DNA of 64,000 bases from Benincasa hispida. Lineage: Eukaryota > Streptophyta > Magnoliopsida > Cucurbitales > Cucurbitaceae. The stretch lies in the NCBI RefSeq assembly GCF_009727055.1, contig NC_052359.1, positions 25,786,365 to 25,850,364 on the forward strand. The letters are read 5' to 3'. The position numbers were made by a program, and so were the translations under genes. The notes beneath the pieces are model-generated. The model was given only the letters and a program-made list of their open reading frames with translations. It was not told where the DNA came from and ran no database searches. Shown piece after piece: positions 33,885 through 45,240 of this stretch. The stretch's first letter is position 1. The number at the start of each line of letters is the position of its first letter.

Positions 33885-35379
33885 TGCGATACTACGTCTA
33901 AATATAGTGTCACAAGTTTCCTTGCGCTGAAACCAAGTATAATTCCAACGCAAGATTCCTAGAATAATCCGAGGTCGAACATAGGGATTATTTTCGTTAA
34001 TGCGTTACTTAAGTGATACATGCAACCGGTTTTTAATAATGAATAAAGAATGTTGATTTATAAAAAATTGTAAATTTCGGTGAAAGTAAAAATGCGTTAA
34101 TAAAATAAATCCTAAACTAATATGATACACGATACAAAATACATGATACATGATACTGAGATCGAGAACTGACTGTGAATGGCAAGTCTTGCTTTAGTTA
34201 ACGCATTCTTCCAACCTTCTCTCGATAGGCGGAATAACATCATCACTTTTGCTCTCACAAGTGAAGATGTCGTCGAGCATGCTTTAGCTAAACTTAACTA
34301 TTTCCTTAACATAAATTAACTCACTCTCTTAATTCTTGCTATTTACCTAGGGGATTCAGAACACATCATGGAGAAATGGGTTATGGATGTACGAAAAAAG
34401 ACAGAGAGATGACAATGGTGACTATCATAACATTTAATTCTAAAATTAAGCGTTCGATACATGTTGTGAATGAAAGATTAGAGAAGATGAATACAGAGGA
34501 TGAAATTGAGAGTGCTTTTGGCACATATCCCGAATGGAGATTGTGCTTGTCGGCGTGTGGAAGTGGTGGAGAGGAAAGTTTCCCTCTCGGGCTTGCTTTC
34601 CCGGTAGAATTGATCTTCGCACAGAGCTTCAACTATTGGAATTGGAAGGATTCTCTACTCGGAGATTCACCTCTCAGCCTTGTCTTGTGGTTCTCCTGAA
34701 TCTACTCTGCAAGTTGCTTCAGACCAGCCTCTCTCTCAGAATCAGTATATGCACGCCTCTATGTATATGTACCAGTATCTGTATTTGTATGTGTATATCT
34801 TTTCAGCGAATTTAAAGAAGCTGTTTATAGGCAAGGCCTTGGCTCTTTGAATTTGTGGTCCCCACTGTATAGTTATGGTAGTTCCTGAAATGGCGGAATG
34901 GAAAATTCCTTCTGTTACGCAATCAACCCGTCAGAAATGCACAACTGAAAGCTGTACACTTGCAGAATCATCGGCAAATGCATTGCTCTTCACATCTTCG
35001 ATTGATCGCCGTATGCGGTGTTATTTTTTATTACTGCATGCGGTTGAAATTGTGTTGATTGCTAGAACTCTTAATCGATTGTCGCATGCGCCATCATTGC
35101 GTTGATCATCTCTTCATTCTTGATTGATGGGCGTAATGGGATGTAGATGCGTTGTTCATTTCGTGATCCATGAACACATGCGGTGACTGATTTCCTACAA
35201 AACATAAACTAAAACATTCTATTCTACCATCGCAATGGTTTTAGTGGGTGTATTGACGACATTTTATAATTTTCGCATTTCTTAGCCAATTTCTATACTA
35301 TCGACATAACTTTTCTTTCTTTTAGCTGCAATATCTAAAAAAAAATAGTATAAATAACTTGTATTTCTACAAGTTATCA
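33885..35379 (-). mobile_element. Family-B Athila-like LTR, minus strand
   Basis: Ends TTATCA at 35379 with the perfect terminal hairpin (from 35354). It shares 'aaaccaagtataatt', the stem-loop at 34235-34271 and the region around 34880-35080 with the LTR at 29706-31666. It is shorter on the left side, so it is truncated there. The frames at 34376-34815 are LTR sequence. Confidence 0.7.
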
Positions 35380-35380
35380 A

Positions 35381-37875
35381 TGTCACACCCCCTCCCGAGC
35401 CTTAATCCACGACCCAAAAGAGGGCGTGAAGACAGCCAACATCACCCTTTTTTCTCATCAACTATACAACCCTACTCACAACTAGGACATCTAGTATACA
35501 AACAATTCTTTATTTGTACTAACAATTAAGAATGTCTACAATATTCATTATAAATTTTATATAAATGATCTAGCTATTCTAATGATCTTCAACTACCCCG
35601 ATCTGAGTCATGCTCTGTGAGAGATTACAAATTCCTAGTGTTGGTGGCTTGGTGGCTTTTCCCTGAACGCTCCATTTTCGCTACCTGTGGAGGAAAGAAA
35701 AACAAGAAAACATGAGCTATAAAGCCTAGTGAGTGGTGCCTTTAAATAAACAATAAATTTTATTTTAGAAATATACTTTTGGAAATCAATACATAATCAA
35801 CAAGAACATTACTAGAAGTTTAAAATTATTTCTCTAGCCAAACAGCTAGATTATCCCTAGCTCAACCGCCAGTTAAAACATCCAACCCCAGCTTGACCGC
35901 TGGTTACTACATAACGCAAACATCCCTAGCTTTACCATTGGTTATCCCTAGCATGATCATACATTTTCCCCAGCACTTTCACACGTACCTAAAGTAATGT
36001 ATCAATAATTCCTATTGAGACTTTCCCTATACCCTAAAATCCCGCCAATGTGCACATCGACTATTTTTCCACTAGCTATGCTTAGGTAACTTGACTATAT
36101 TTCCCGCCAGTCGTCACCGACTATAATTTCTCGCCGACTGAAGTCGACTATCTTTTCCCGCCAGCCAAAGCCGACCATATTTTCCTGCCAAGTACCTTTT
36201 CAAGCATGCTAACTATATATCTCAGGTACAATTTCAGTTTCCAACACAAACATGCAAGCAATATCTTAACAAGCATAGTAACAAGATAAACATATATCCC
36301 TGATCATGCCAATTTTACATTACCCCCTATATATATTTACCTATATATATATATATATATAAATTACATCAACAATACAATAACACAATAACCACTCACG
36401 GTTTTTGCAGGGATTCTCTTCTACAAGTTCACCTAGTTCCCTTTGAAACATTCCCTGGAATTCCTCCCATTTTCAAGGAAATTCCAAATTAATACCATAA
36501 TTCCTCAAACTAATTTTAAAACATCCAAAATATCCTCTTATACCAAATTTACCAGCTTACCCTACTTAAAATGACCAAAATCGCCACACCCCTCAAACAC
36601 CTCGTTTAGAGGTTATTTTGATTAAATCTGGGCACTGGTGCTCGTGACAGGGCGTGTCAGCGTGTGCACAGGGCGTGGCGGCAAGGTGTCTGTGGTGTCA
36701 ATCCTCGCACAGAGGGCATGCAGTGTGGGTGGGAGGGTGGGCGCAATGCGTCGAGCAGCGATCGCTGCGTCCGTCTGCCAGCACGTCTGGTGATGCACTC
36801 ATGCGCTGGCTTTCTGGGCATTGCGTCAGGCCCTGGGTGACAGTCTGAGCCTTCCACCTTGCTAACACAATTCCATTCTCCTCAGCACTCCGAATGCTGT
36901 ATGGCAGCTTGAGACCTTACTCTCAACTCACTATTTAGGACTTTAGAACTTGAAACTTGGGAATGGCACGAGTAAAATGTTCATGCCAATCCCCCTAATT
37001 ATAGGTGTCCCGAGCTCCTCTCCATGCGACACCTCAAGTCTTGTCTATCCCTCATGCTGCCAACACTAATCCCTTTCCACCACGACCTTAAGCTGTTTAG
37101 CCTTAGTTTGCCAATGCAAAGAGTTCACATTGCATGTCATATTAGCCTTACACCTCATACTTAAATAGATAAGGATTACTTTGCATGTAATATCCTTAAG
37201 CCATATCATATTTAGGCTATCTCCAATGCAAGTTTTCCTTGGTGATCGCATATCTCTTCAAATGATCGCATTTCCCACTTGATAATCGCAAGTTTAGTAT
37301 CATGATCACAAGTTGGTCTGTCGCCCATCTACTCTCGGCCTTCCACTAATGCCTTAGCCCTAAAGCCTTTAAGTTACCTCATCTTGGATTGCATACCATG
37401 CGCTCCTCATGCCATTGCCTACTTTGGCCGAGCCTACCAAAACACTTCCATCGCCCACTAACCTCAAGCTAGTTCATTGTGCCCCAATGGGACCATCGCT
37501 TAGCCTATGTCATGCGATATCCTTGGCTCACTAATCCTTACATAGCCATTATCGTATGTTTGCTTTTTCTCGCAATCAATTATCCTCAATACTAATTAAC
37601 GCATCCCATGGTACCATCGCTTGGCCCATGATGCTACTGCATAGCCCATGCTAATGCATACTAACCTTAAAGCATTTATTCAACACATAGCCAACATCGT
37701 ATGAAATCTTTGCCCGTGAGCCGCTTACCAACCTCGCATAGGTCTAACCTCGCACATGCCTTGGCGTTCCCCCCTTTGCTAGCATTGCCAAATATCCAGC
37801 CTTCCCCTAGCTTCAACTTACCACTCCCTTGGCATCCTTGCGATCAACACTTGCCTATGCATTCCATCGCATAGT
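35381..37875 (-). mobile_element. T2 Tekay-like LTR, first part
   Basis: On the plus strand it starts TGTCACACCCCCTCCC. It carries the pyrimidine/CAG motif (about 35685-35715), the T2 minisatellite (36056-36190) and a TA microsatellite (about 36328-36361). It is interrupted at 37876 by a solo LTR and resumes at 39524. With the insert removed the total is about 2.69 kb, close to the complete T2 solo LTR at 24057-26715, so it is probably also a solo LTR. Confidence 0.75.
36056..36190 (-). repeat. T2 LTR minisatellite
   Basis: Four to five diverged units of about 27-30 bp such as 'gactatatttcccgccag' and 'gactatcttttcccgccag'. Homolog of 42527-42655 and, inverted, 25978-26115. Confidence 0.7.
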
Positions 37876-39518
37876 TGATGCTTGAATTTTATGAAGTGGA
37901 AATTATGGATGATATGTGTTGGTGGATTACATTGTGCACTCAAGTTTCCCTAGAGGAATCCAAGTGTAAATTCGTCTGAGTTTCCTTGTAAATCCAGGGT
38001 CGAACACGGGGACTTGTAAAAATAGTTGCGTTGGAGATTTTTATGAAAACTTGCGGTAACCAGTTGAATAAATAAGTTTTGGGTTGTTGTTGCGATAATG
38101 AAAATAATAAAATTGCGGCAGAGTTCGGAAAGAGTTCGTAAACGGGAAATACGATGAATATGCGGTGAATTGGTTGAGAAGGGTTTCAGCTAACACTCCC
38201 TAGGATACGTTCATGCCTTGCGATCATGCAACATGCATACAATAGTAAACCACCTCTCGGCGCGAATGCCACAGCTTCTAAGGCTAGAACGCATGCGATA
38301 AATATGCGATAAGTCTATAGGGTTTACATATAAACCTCTATCTCTATTTATGCGATGACAACATGACATTCACACAAATATGCGACCACAAAATATCATT
38401 CCTATTCCTAGGATGCATGGGATGCAAGTTGACAAATTGAGCTTATCTCTAAGTCCCTATCTCTTGTTTATACAAGCCTAATCTTGCTCTTTCGAGTCCA
38501 GATTCTAACCTAGCTCTCTCGAGACATTAGGTTCTTTCTTTAGATTCTCTCTTGAGTAACTCTAAAGGGTATTTTGCACAAACATAAAACAAGACAATCG
38601 TAAGCATATGAACTTCCTAGATCATGTTAGCTTAGTTCCTCTCAACCCATTCAACTAGTTTAGCTATCATGCGTTGAGAGAGTGAGCAGATGTAGAAATA
38701 GAACTTCCATTATAGATATAAGATGAGTACAGAATAACAATGCAGTATAGTAAATAGCCTGGAGCAATTTCTTGTTGCAAGCGTTACATTGTTTCTACTC
38801 GTGCTCTAAATATTCTCGCTTTCGCGAGAGTCAGCCCGCTCTCTGCTCTTACGCCCCAAGGTTCTCTCTCGAGCTGCCTTGGACAATCTTCGGCGTCACC
38901 ACTCTTCTCTTGGTCCCCCGTAAAATGGAAAAGAAAACTATTAATATAGGTATGAACTTGTAATGGTGATGAGGTAATCGACTGCTTAACCCCTTCTCTA
39001 AAGAATGCACTTGGTATTTATAGGGCATCAAAGGTGAAAGGCGGCTTCTCTCTCCTGGTTGTACAGATGGGACAGCTTTAATTCCTGACTGATGCACCAG
39101 ATAATTGTCACCGATAAAGCTGGATGTACTTTGTGACCGTTATCGGCTATCAACTTAATTTGGATCTGACTGCTGTCAGCTTTCTGTCCCATCGATGTTA
39201 ATTATCCTTTCTTTCGGATGCACCCACCATGTTGCGGTGATTCTTCTTGGGTGCATGTTTGCGAGCACGATCAATGCAAAGTCTTGCGGTGAAGTTGCAC
39301 TCGACCAATGTATTCCTATGATCGCATTCTTTACATTGCGTTAACGCATTATTCTGCTAAAAAATATAAAGATCAACTGCTCTAATGCATTGGACGCATG
39401 CGACCGCAATATTATAGAATTTACGCTTAATGGACGCAATTTAACATATTTCATTAACGCAATCCAACATTGTTTAAGGATTTAGCACTATGATAACGTG
39501 CATTTCTGCTCGTTATCA
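37876..39518 (-). mobile_element. Solo LTR, Athila-like family C (1.64 kb)
   Basis: On the plus strand it runs TGATGCTTG to CGTTATCA, flanked by perfect ATAGT duplications (37871-37875 and 39519-39523). Its own-strand start forms a hairpin (TGATAACG and CGTTATCA, with an inner GC/GC pair). A minus-strand TATA box is at 39015-39023. It matches the 3' LTR at 45241-46896. No primer site or polypurine tract adjoins it. Confidence 0.9.
39491..39518 (-). promoter_or_regulatory. LTR-start hairpin, family C
   Basis: Perfect 8-bp terminal stem plus an inner 2-bp stem around a loop containing ATTTCT on the plus strand (AGAAAT on the element strand). Confidence 0.75.
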
Positions 39519-39523
39519 ATAGT

Positions 39524-39717
39524 CACCCCATGCGATAACCTCGAAGCACACCTACACCAAGGCTTGTCAATGCATGGCAACACCATTTCTAATGCATAGT
39601 AAAATCTCGGCCAATTCTTAATCCTCACATGGCCTTACCCAATCACCCCTATGTGTCCATCCTAGGCTTTTGCCAAGCATGACACTAACCTCACTTTGCA
39701 ATATTATAGAATTTACA
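39524..39717 (-). mobile_element. T2 Tekay-like LTR, remainder
   Basis: Continues 35381-37875 past the solo LTR and its duplication. It ends near TTACA (39713-39717), but the next bases do not repeat the ATCAA found before 35381. The last 18 bases or so also occur inside the neighbouring solo LTR, so the junction may be misassembled. Confidence 0.5.
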
Positions 39718-41170
39718 CAATCACCGTTTCGAAGCCGGTTTTTCTGATTCTTGTAATAGTTAGACTTTTATTTATTTTAAAATGCCAAAACCAAAAACCA
39801 TATCAGTTTTACGTTGAATTATTTATGCATTTGATGTTTGTTATAATTAAATAATTTTACATATATGCATAAAGTATGCCATTTAGATTTGAAATCCCAC
39901 CATAGGTAAACAAGTTACATGCATTATTGTATGTTATAATTAGTTATATTATATAGTATGCATGTTTTTAGGGTTTGTTAAAATTTTATGTAATTGTTAC
40001 ATTGATTTTAAATACCTTTGAAGCATGTTATGGTATAGTAAAGCATGTTTATTTTATATGTTTGTTATAAAATGAAATTAGACTTCAAAATCCATAACTG
40101 AGATAAACAGCATGCTCAATTAGGTTAACAATTAGTTTTAACAGTTAAAATAGATTGTTACCTTATAAAATTTGGCTACAAACTCAAATCGATTCATAAA
40201 CCTATCAAGGCTGGGGTACTTAAGTTGACGGTTTACGTAACACCTCCTACCTAGGGATTATGACTGAAATATTGAGCGTTGTTAACTGATTTTATGAGCT
40301 TACATAAGTTGTATGAGGTTTAAAATTGGTTTAAACACTTAGACATCATAGGGTAATATCCAAATATAAATGTTATAATTGGATGAAAATCATATAGACT
40401 TAGGTTGTTTAAAGTTAGCCTTTTTTAAACCTAAGTAAATAAATATCCAAATATTTAGAACACTTCAGTGGGAGATTAACAATATATTCAAAATATAGTT
40501 ATTAGCTCTCATGTCCTCAAGAGTTCACACCATGAGATCCATGCTCGGCTTCGTGTCACTTTTACCGCGACTACTCCATTTGGAAAGTGTTTGCATGAGT
40601 CAATAACAAGGTGAATGGGAGAAGTAGTTCATAGTAAATGGGTGAAGGAAATGTGTCAACATTATCCTATGGTCTCCTCCATTAGTTTGAATCGTGAGAT
40701 TCCTATGTTGCACTTGCTGTCGTTTTTAGGTGGCAGTAGCTAGTCGTTAACCACAACGATCCCTACGGAGGGTTGTAACATAGGTTTTGGAACAACTGAA
40801 GCTTCAAAAATGAATAGGGTCTTATAGTTCCGTCTTGGATATTGTCTTCCACCTCAAGGCATATTCATATTGTTCTATAAGATCTAAAAATGGCGGGTCA
40901 CACTTACAAGAATTACAAATTGTTAGTAAAGATCTTGACCAAAAATGAAAACCAAAAGAAATATAGGAATAAAGAATTATTCTGATATAGTATTTAGTCA
41001 GGATTGTCTTGCTTCAGTGAAAGTTTTTTTGAATGCTCCATTGTAGCAACTATTCTGAATCACTAAAGTATCATGGTAAAATAAATAATGAAAAATGGGT
41101 ACTTTATTTCTTTGCTAAAATTGGATTTAAATGCATAAGTTTAATAGAATTTGTTTAAATTTTTTCAGCA
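39718..41170 (+). mobile_element. Copia 5' noncoding region
   Basis: AT-rich leader upstream of gag. 40074-40907 aligns with 1-830. I do not see a primer binding site or a clear LTR edge, so the 5' LTR is either missing or unrecognised. Confidence 0.5.
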
Positions 41171-42005
41171 ATGTCAAATTCAATTATACAACTGCTCGTT
41201 TTCGATAAGTTTAACGGAGAAGGATATTCAAACTGGAAATCCAACATAAATACAATATTAGTTGTGGATGATTTGAGGTTTGTGTTGACGGAGGAATGTC
41301 CTCCGATTCCTAGTACAACAGCGAACCGAAATCTTCGGGACATCTATGATCGTTGGGTTAGGGCTAACGAAAAATCCAGGGCTTATATCATAGTAACTAT
41401 ATCCGACGTACTTAATAAGAAACATGAGGTAATGCCCACTGCCCGTAAGATAATGGCATCGCTCCAGAAGATGTTTGGGCAACCGTCATCCTCTGTTCGA
41501 CCAGAAGCCATTAAGTATGTTTATAATACTCTCATGAAAGATGGTACCAATGTTAGAGAACGTGTTCTTCATATGATGGTCCATTTTAATATTGCTGAGG
41601 CTCATAAGGTGATGATAGATGAAATCAGTCAAGTCGGTATGATATTTGAATCTCTTCTGAAGAGTTATCTATCTTTCAGAACCAATGTTGTTATGAACAA
41701 AATTACTTACAATTTGACTACACTGTGGAACGAATGGGAAACATATCAGTCTATGATGAAACTTAAAGAAAGTGAAGTAAATGTTATTTCACGACCTAAA
41801 AAGTTTCTAGAGGGTTCTACGTCTAGAACAAAACCCGCTGATAAAAAGAAGTTTGTTCCCACTTCTTCAAAAGACAAGAATGTACAAATGAACAAGAAGG
41901 GTAAAGGGAATAAGAAAACCACTGCAAAGAAAAAATAAGAACAAAAACCAGGCTCCCAAAGGGAAATGTTTCCATGGAAGAGAGGATGGGCACTGGAAGA
42001 GTAAC
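41171..42005 (+). pseudogene. Copia gag (capsid-like), zinc knuckle interrupted
   Basis: A 255-residue open frame (41171-41938) starts MSNSIIQLLVFDKFNGEG and continues with NTILVVDDLRFVLTEECP, typical of the copia gag polypeptide domain of plant elements. The C-terminus is lysine-rich. A frameshift leads into a zinc-knuckle remnant (CFHGREDGHW, about 41967-41996), in which the second cysteine is missing. At 42006 a solo LTR has landed inside the knuckle, duplicating GTAAC. Gag would form the particle that packages element RNA. The start codon fits the family. The resemblance to cucurbit gag proteins is from memory. Confidence 0.85.
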
Positions 42006-42251
42006 TGTCACACCCCCTCCCAAGCCCTAACCCAAAACTTAAGAAAGAGTATGAAGAAATTCCAACCTAATTCTAAGACAGCGTTTATACAAAATTGATT
42101 AAAGACTACAGTTGATATATCAAGTTTTACACAAATCTTAAAAATTCCACTACTGTTGTTCTTCTATTGGATCTAAGTCATGTCCTGTAAGATTACCAAG
42201 TTCCTGGTTGTGGGTGTCTGACTTCTCCCTGAACGCACCGCTCGGCTACCT

Positions 42252-42284
42252 GGGGGGGGGGGGGGGGGGGGGGGAGGGGGGGGG
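42252..42284 (+). repeat. Homopolymer tract G23-A-G9
   Basis: An expanded version of the C-run that precedes CAGGTAGC on the element strand in Tekay-like LTRs. Length is likely unreliable. Confidence 0.75.
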
Positions 42285-42526
42285 AAGAAAACATTAGCTT
42301 ATAAGCCCAGTGAGTGGTATTTTCTTTATAAACATATAATTGGCTATCGAAAATAAACTTTTGGGGAAAACAACATGCAATCAACGATACATCAATACCA
42401 TTTCATATTCCTATCCTCATCCCAAAATCTCTGAATCGTTTCCTGTTGATAGTCAACTACTGTCAACCCAACAACACAACAACAATTTTATGGAATCTTT
42501 CCCTATACCCCATTTTCCCGCCAATG

Positions 42527-42655
42527 TGCACATCGACCATTTCTTTCCCGCTAGCTATGCTTAGGTAACTTGGCCATTTTTTTTCCTGCCGGTCGTCACT
42601 GACTGTCATTTTCCACCGATTGAAGCCGACCATATTTCCTTGCCAAGTACCCTTT
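42527..42655 (-). repeat. T2 LTR minisatellite
   Basis: Diverged units with 'gaccatttctttcccgc', 'ggccattttttttcctgcc' and 'gaccatatttccttgcc'. Homolog of 36056-36190. Confidence 0.65.
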
Positions 42656-43125
42656 TCAAGCATACTAACCATATCCCGGGTATAATTCTAGTTTCCATCA
42701 CAATATAACATGCAATATCACGACAATCACAACCGAAATCATGCATTCCTACTCATGCACATTCGAAATTACCCTCTACGTACAAGGCTCATATGTACAT
42801 ATACATACATAAATCAAAACAACACATGGTAACCACTCACCGTCAGCAAATCCTCCTAATACAATTTACTTGTAAATATCTTCCTGCCATTTTCATTGTT
42901 TCCAAGAAAATTCCCAATTAATATTTTTTCATAAATATATTTAAAAACCCCTAAAACAATAACTACTAGCTTACCCTACTCAAACAGAATATTCTGTATA
43001 GCACCTCCTTCGAATTCCTTGCCTCCACCACCAATTGTAGCTTTCCCACTAAATGCTCACTCTCTACTTAAGATTTTTACTACTGAAATTGTTTGGAATG
43101 AGTTTAACCTTCATGCCGAGGCCTT

Positions 43126-43135
43126 CTATTTATAG
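43126..43135 (-). promoter_or_regulatory. T2 LTR TATA box, minus strand
   Basis: Reverse complement CTATAAATAG in the last third of the plus-strand span, matching the position of TATA boxes in related LTRs. Confidence 0.5.
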
Positions 43136-43707
43136 TCGTTCCCAGCCTCTTTCCTCACGATAACTCACCATAAAAATGGCTCTTCCTTAGGCTGCCCACA
43201 CTAACTCTGGCTAGCTGAGCTTTGAGTTGTCTAATTCTAGGTTTGCCAACCAAAATTTTCTTAAATTGCATGTAATCTCAACCGTACACCATCTACTTAG
43301 GTTGATAAAATCTTCCTACATGTAATCTCTTTTTGCCACTTCATCTGCTTAATTTCTGATTTATTTATCCAAATTACTAATGAACGCATCCAATTCTTTT
43401 CAAATGCGTCCACCTGTCCCAATCTCGCTGGTTTCGCCCTCGTGGCTCTCGCTCTCTCCAACTTTCTCGCTAGTTTTTCTCTCATGGCTCTCGCTCTCTC
43501 CCACTTTCTTGCTCAAACTCTCCCTCTCTCTACTCTCGCTCCCTCCCATTCTCTTGCTCTCTCCACCTCGCTTGGCATCACTTTAGTTCGTACTTAATTA
43601 ATATTTCTTTGGTTTTCCCACGTCTAAATTCCTCTTAATTTAATTATATTTCTTGTTTTTAATATCCTATTTCCTCATGCCTTCCAAATTAGGGTTAGGG
43701 TATTACA

Positions 43708-44670
43708 GTAACTACCCAGAGTATTTAGGAGAAAAGAAAGGGGAAAAGGCGAACCAAGGTAAATAAGATTTACTAGTAGTTGAAACATGTCTAGTCGAGA
43801 ATACTCACCTAACTTGGATATTACATTCGGGCGCCAGTAATCATGTTTGCACTTTTCTACAGGAAACTAGTTCATGGAATCAACTTTTTAAACAAGAAAT
43901 GACTTTCAAGGTGGGAATGAGAGAAGTCATTTCGGCTCAGGCAGTGGGAGATGTCAATCTATTTTTTGGAGAATCTTTCATCTTACTTAGAAATGTATAT
44001 TTTGTACCTAAGATTAAAAGAAACTTAATCTCCATTTCCTGTCTGCTAGAAAATATGTACAGAATATCTTTTGAATCGAATGAAGTATTTTTTTTTTCAA
44101 GAATTGTTCATATTTGTTCTGTAAGACTCGAAAATAACTTGTAAATATTAAAACCATCTAAAGCAAAGGCCATTCTAAATATAGAGATGTTTAAAACGGC
44201 TAAGAAACAAAATAAAAGATGAAAATTTTCTCCTAACGCTTGTCTTTGGCACCTAAGACTTGGTCACATTAATCTCAACAAGATTGAGAGATTGGTTAAA
44301 AGTGGTCATCTAAGTCATTTAGAACATAGTTCTTTACCTTCATGTGAATCATGTCTTGAGGGAAAAATGATGAAAAGATCTTTTTCTAAAAAAGGTCTTC
44401 GTGCGAAAGAGCCTATCGAACTTGTACATTCAAACCTATGTGGTTCGATGAATGTAAAAGCACAAGAAGGCTATCAGTATTTTGTAAGTTTTATTGATGA
44501 TTACTCTAGATATGGCTACATATACTTAATAAGTTACAAGTTTGAAACTCTTGAAAAGTTCAAAGAATTTAAGACCGAGACAGAAAACTTTTTAAGTAAA
44601 AGAATTAAAAAATTCCGATCTGATCGAGGTGGTGAATATATGGATTTACAATTCCATAATTATATAGTAG
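43708..44670 (+). pseudogene. Copia protease and integrase N-terminal half, broken
   Basis: Continues the copia element after the solo LTR. The protease region reads TWILHSGASNHVC, so the catalytic aspartate of the usual LDSGA motif is histidine. Frame 43899-44144 covers the rest of the protease and stops (TAA, 44142). The GAG-pre-integrase region (CLWHLRLGHINLNKIERL) and the frame 44292-44690 give the zinc finger (H..H, then CESC) and the start of the integrase core. There the first catalytic aspartate appears as asparagine (HSNLCG), and a later FRSDRGGEY is intact. The frame is cut at about 44670 by the start of another copia LTR. RT and RNase H are absent. Confidence 0.85.
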
Positions 44671-45240
44671 TGTTGGGATTGGTGTCCTAATTCTCCTGGA
44701 GTCTCGTAGTTTGTAAACATTGTACACATTGTTATTAATAAAATAAGAGTTAGTTTATTTGCATTTACACATATCCAATAAACAAAGATACGTTGTTATT
44801 GTATGTAAACTTAAGCATGTATATGAGATATAGAGGTGGATCGTGCCTTGAGTAATAACCTAAATGGTTGTAGTACATATTTTCATCTTAGGTAATAACT
44901 TAATCTCCAGGAGGGATACCTTAACCTGGTGACACTACAAATACGGCCTGCTTTGTAGAGGTTTACAAGTATTGTGAACTACTACAGATGGTCTGATCCT
45001 TACCATTCATGTGGAGAGATGCGAGCGGGGGTGTCCTATATAAAGAGTTTGTATAAGACCGGACCACGAGATGATTAGCCTCTTTATATAACACGTTTGA
45101 TAATTAAGACTTACATCTCACTATAACGACCATAGGTTACATGGTCTTAATCCTAAGTGTTTTGGGAACTCCTACCTATGAGGGCGGTCCTTTGATTAGT
45201 ATGGGTGAGAGTGGCCAAATTGAAAACTCAACAAGCCAAC
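44671..45240 (+). mobile_element. Copia LTR, left part
   Basis: Starts TGTTGGGATTGGTGTCC within the integrase frame. It includes 'aataaaataa', 'tcctatataaagag' and 'ctatgagggcggtcc', familiar from plant copia LTRs. It breaks at 45240, where the Athila-like LTR begins, so the rest probably lies beyond the window. Confidence 0.75.

Larger units (their letters stand above)
42006..43707 (-). mobile_element. Solo LTR, T2 Tekay-like (1.70 kb)
   Basis: On the plus strand it runs TGTCACACCC to GGTATTACA, flanked by perfect GTAAC duplications (42001-42005 and 43708-43712). It is shorter than the other T2 LTRs. It contains the minisatellite (42527-42655), a G23AG9 tract (42252-42284) inside the pyrimidine/CAG motif, and a minus-strand TATA box (43126-43135). 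The frame 43380-43586 is a low-complexity artefact. Confidence 0.9.

Noticed and set aside
34376..34815. Overlapping 93-107-residue frames that could look like a small gene
   Set aside because: The same DNA is part of a family-B LTR aligned with 30800-31000; the frame is not conserved.
36328..36361. TA microsatellite considered as a regulatory element
   Set aside because: Simple sequence within an LTR with no partner in the related LTRs.
36654..36857. GC-rich frames of 64-66 residues on both strands
   Set aside because: Inside a T2 LTR; the same composition effect as at 8980-9442.
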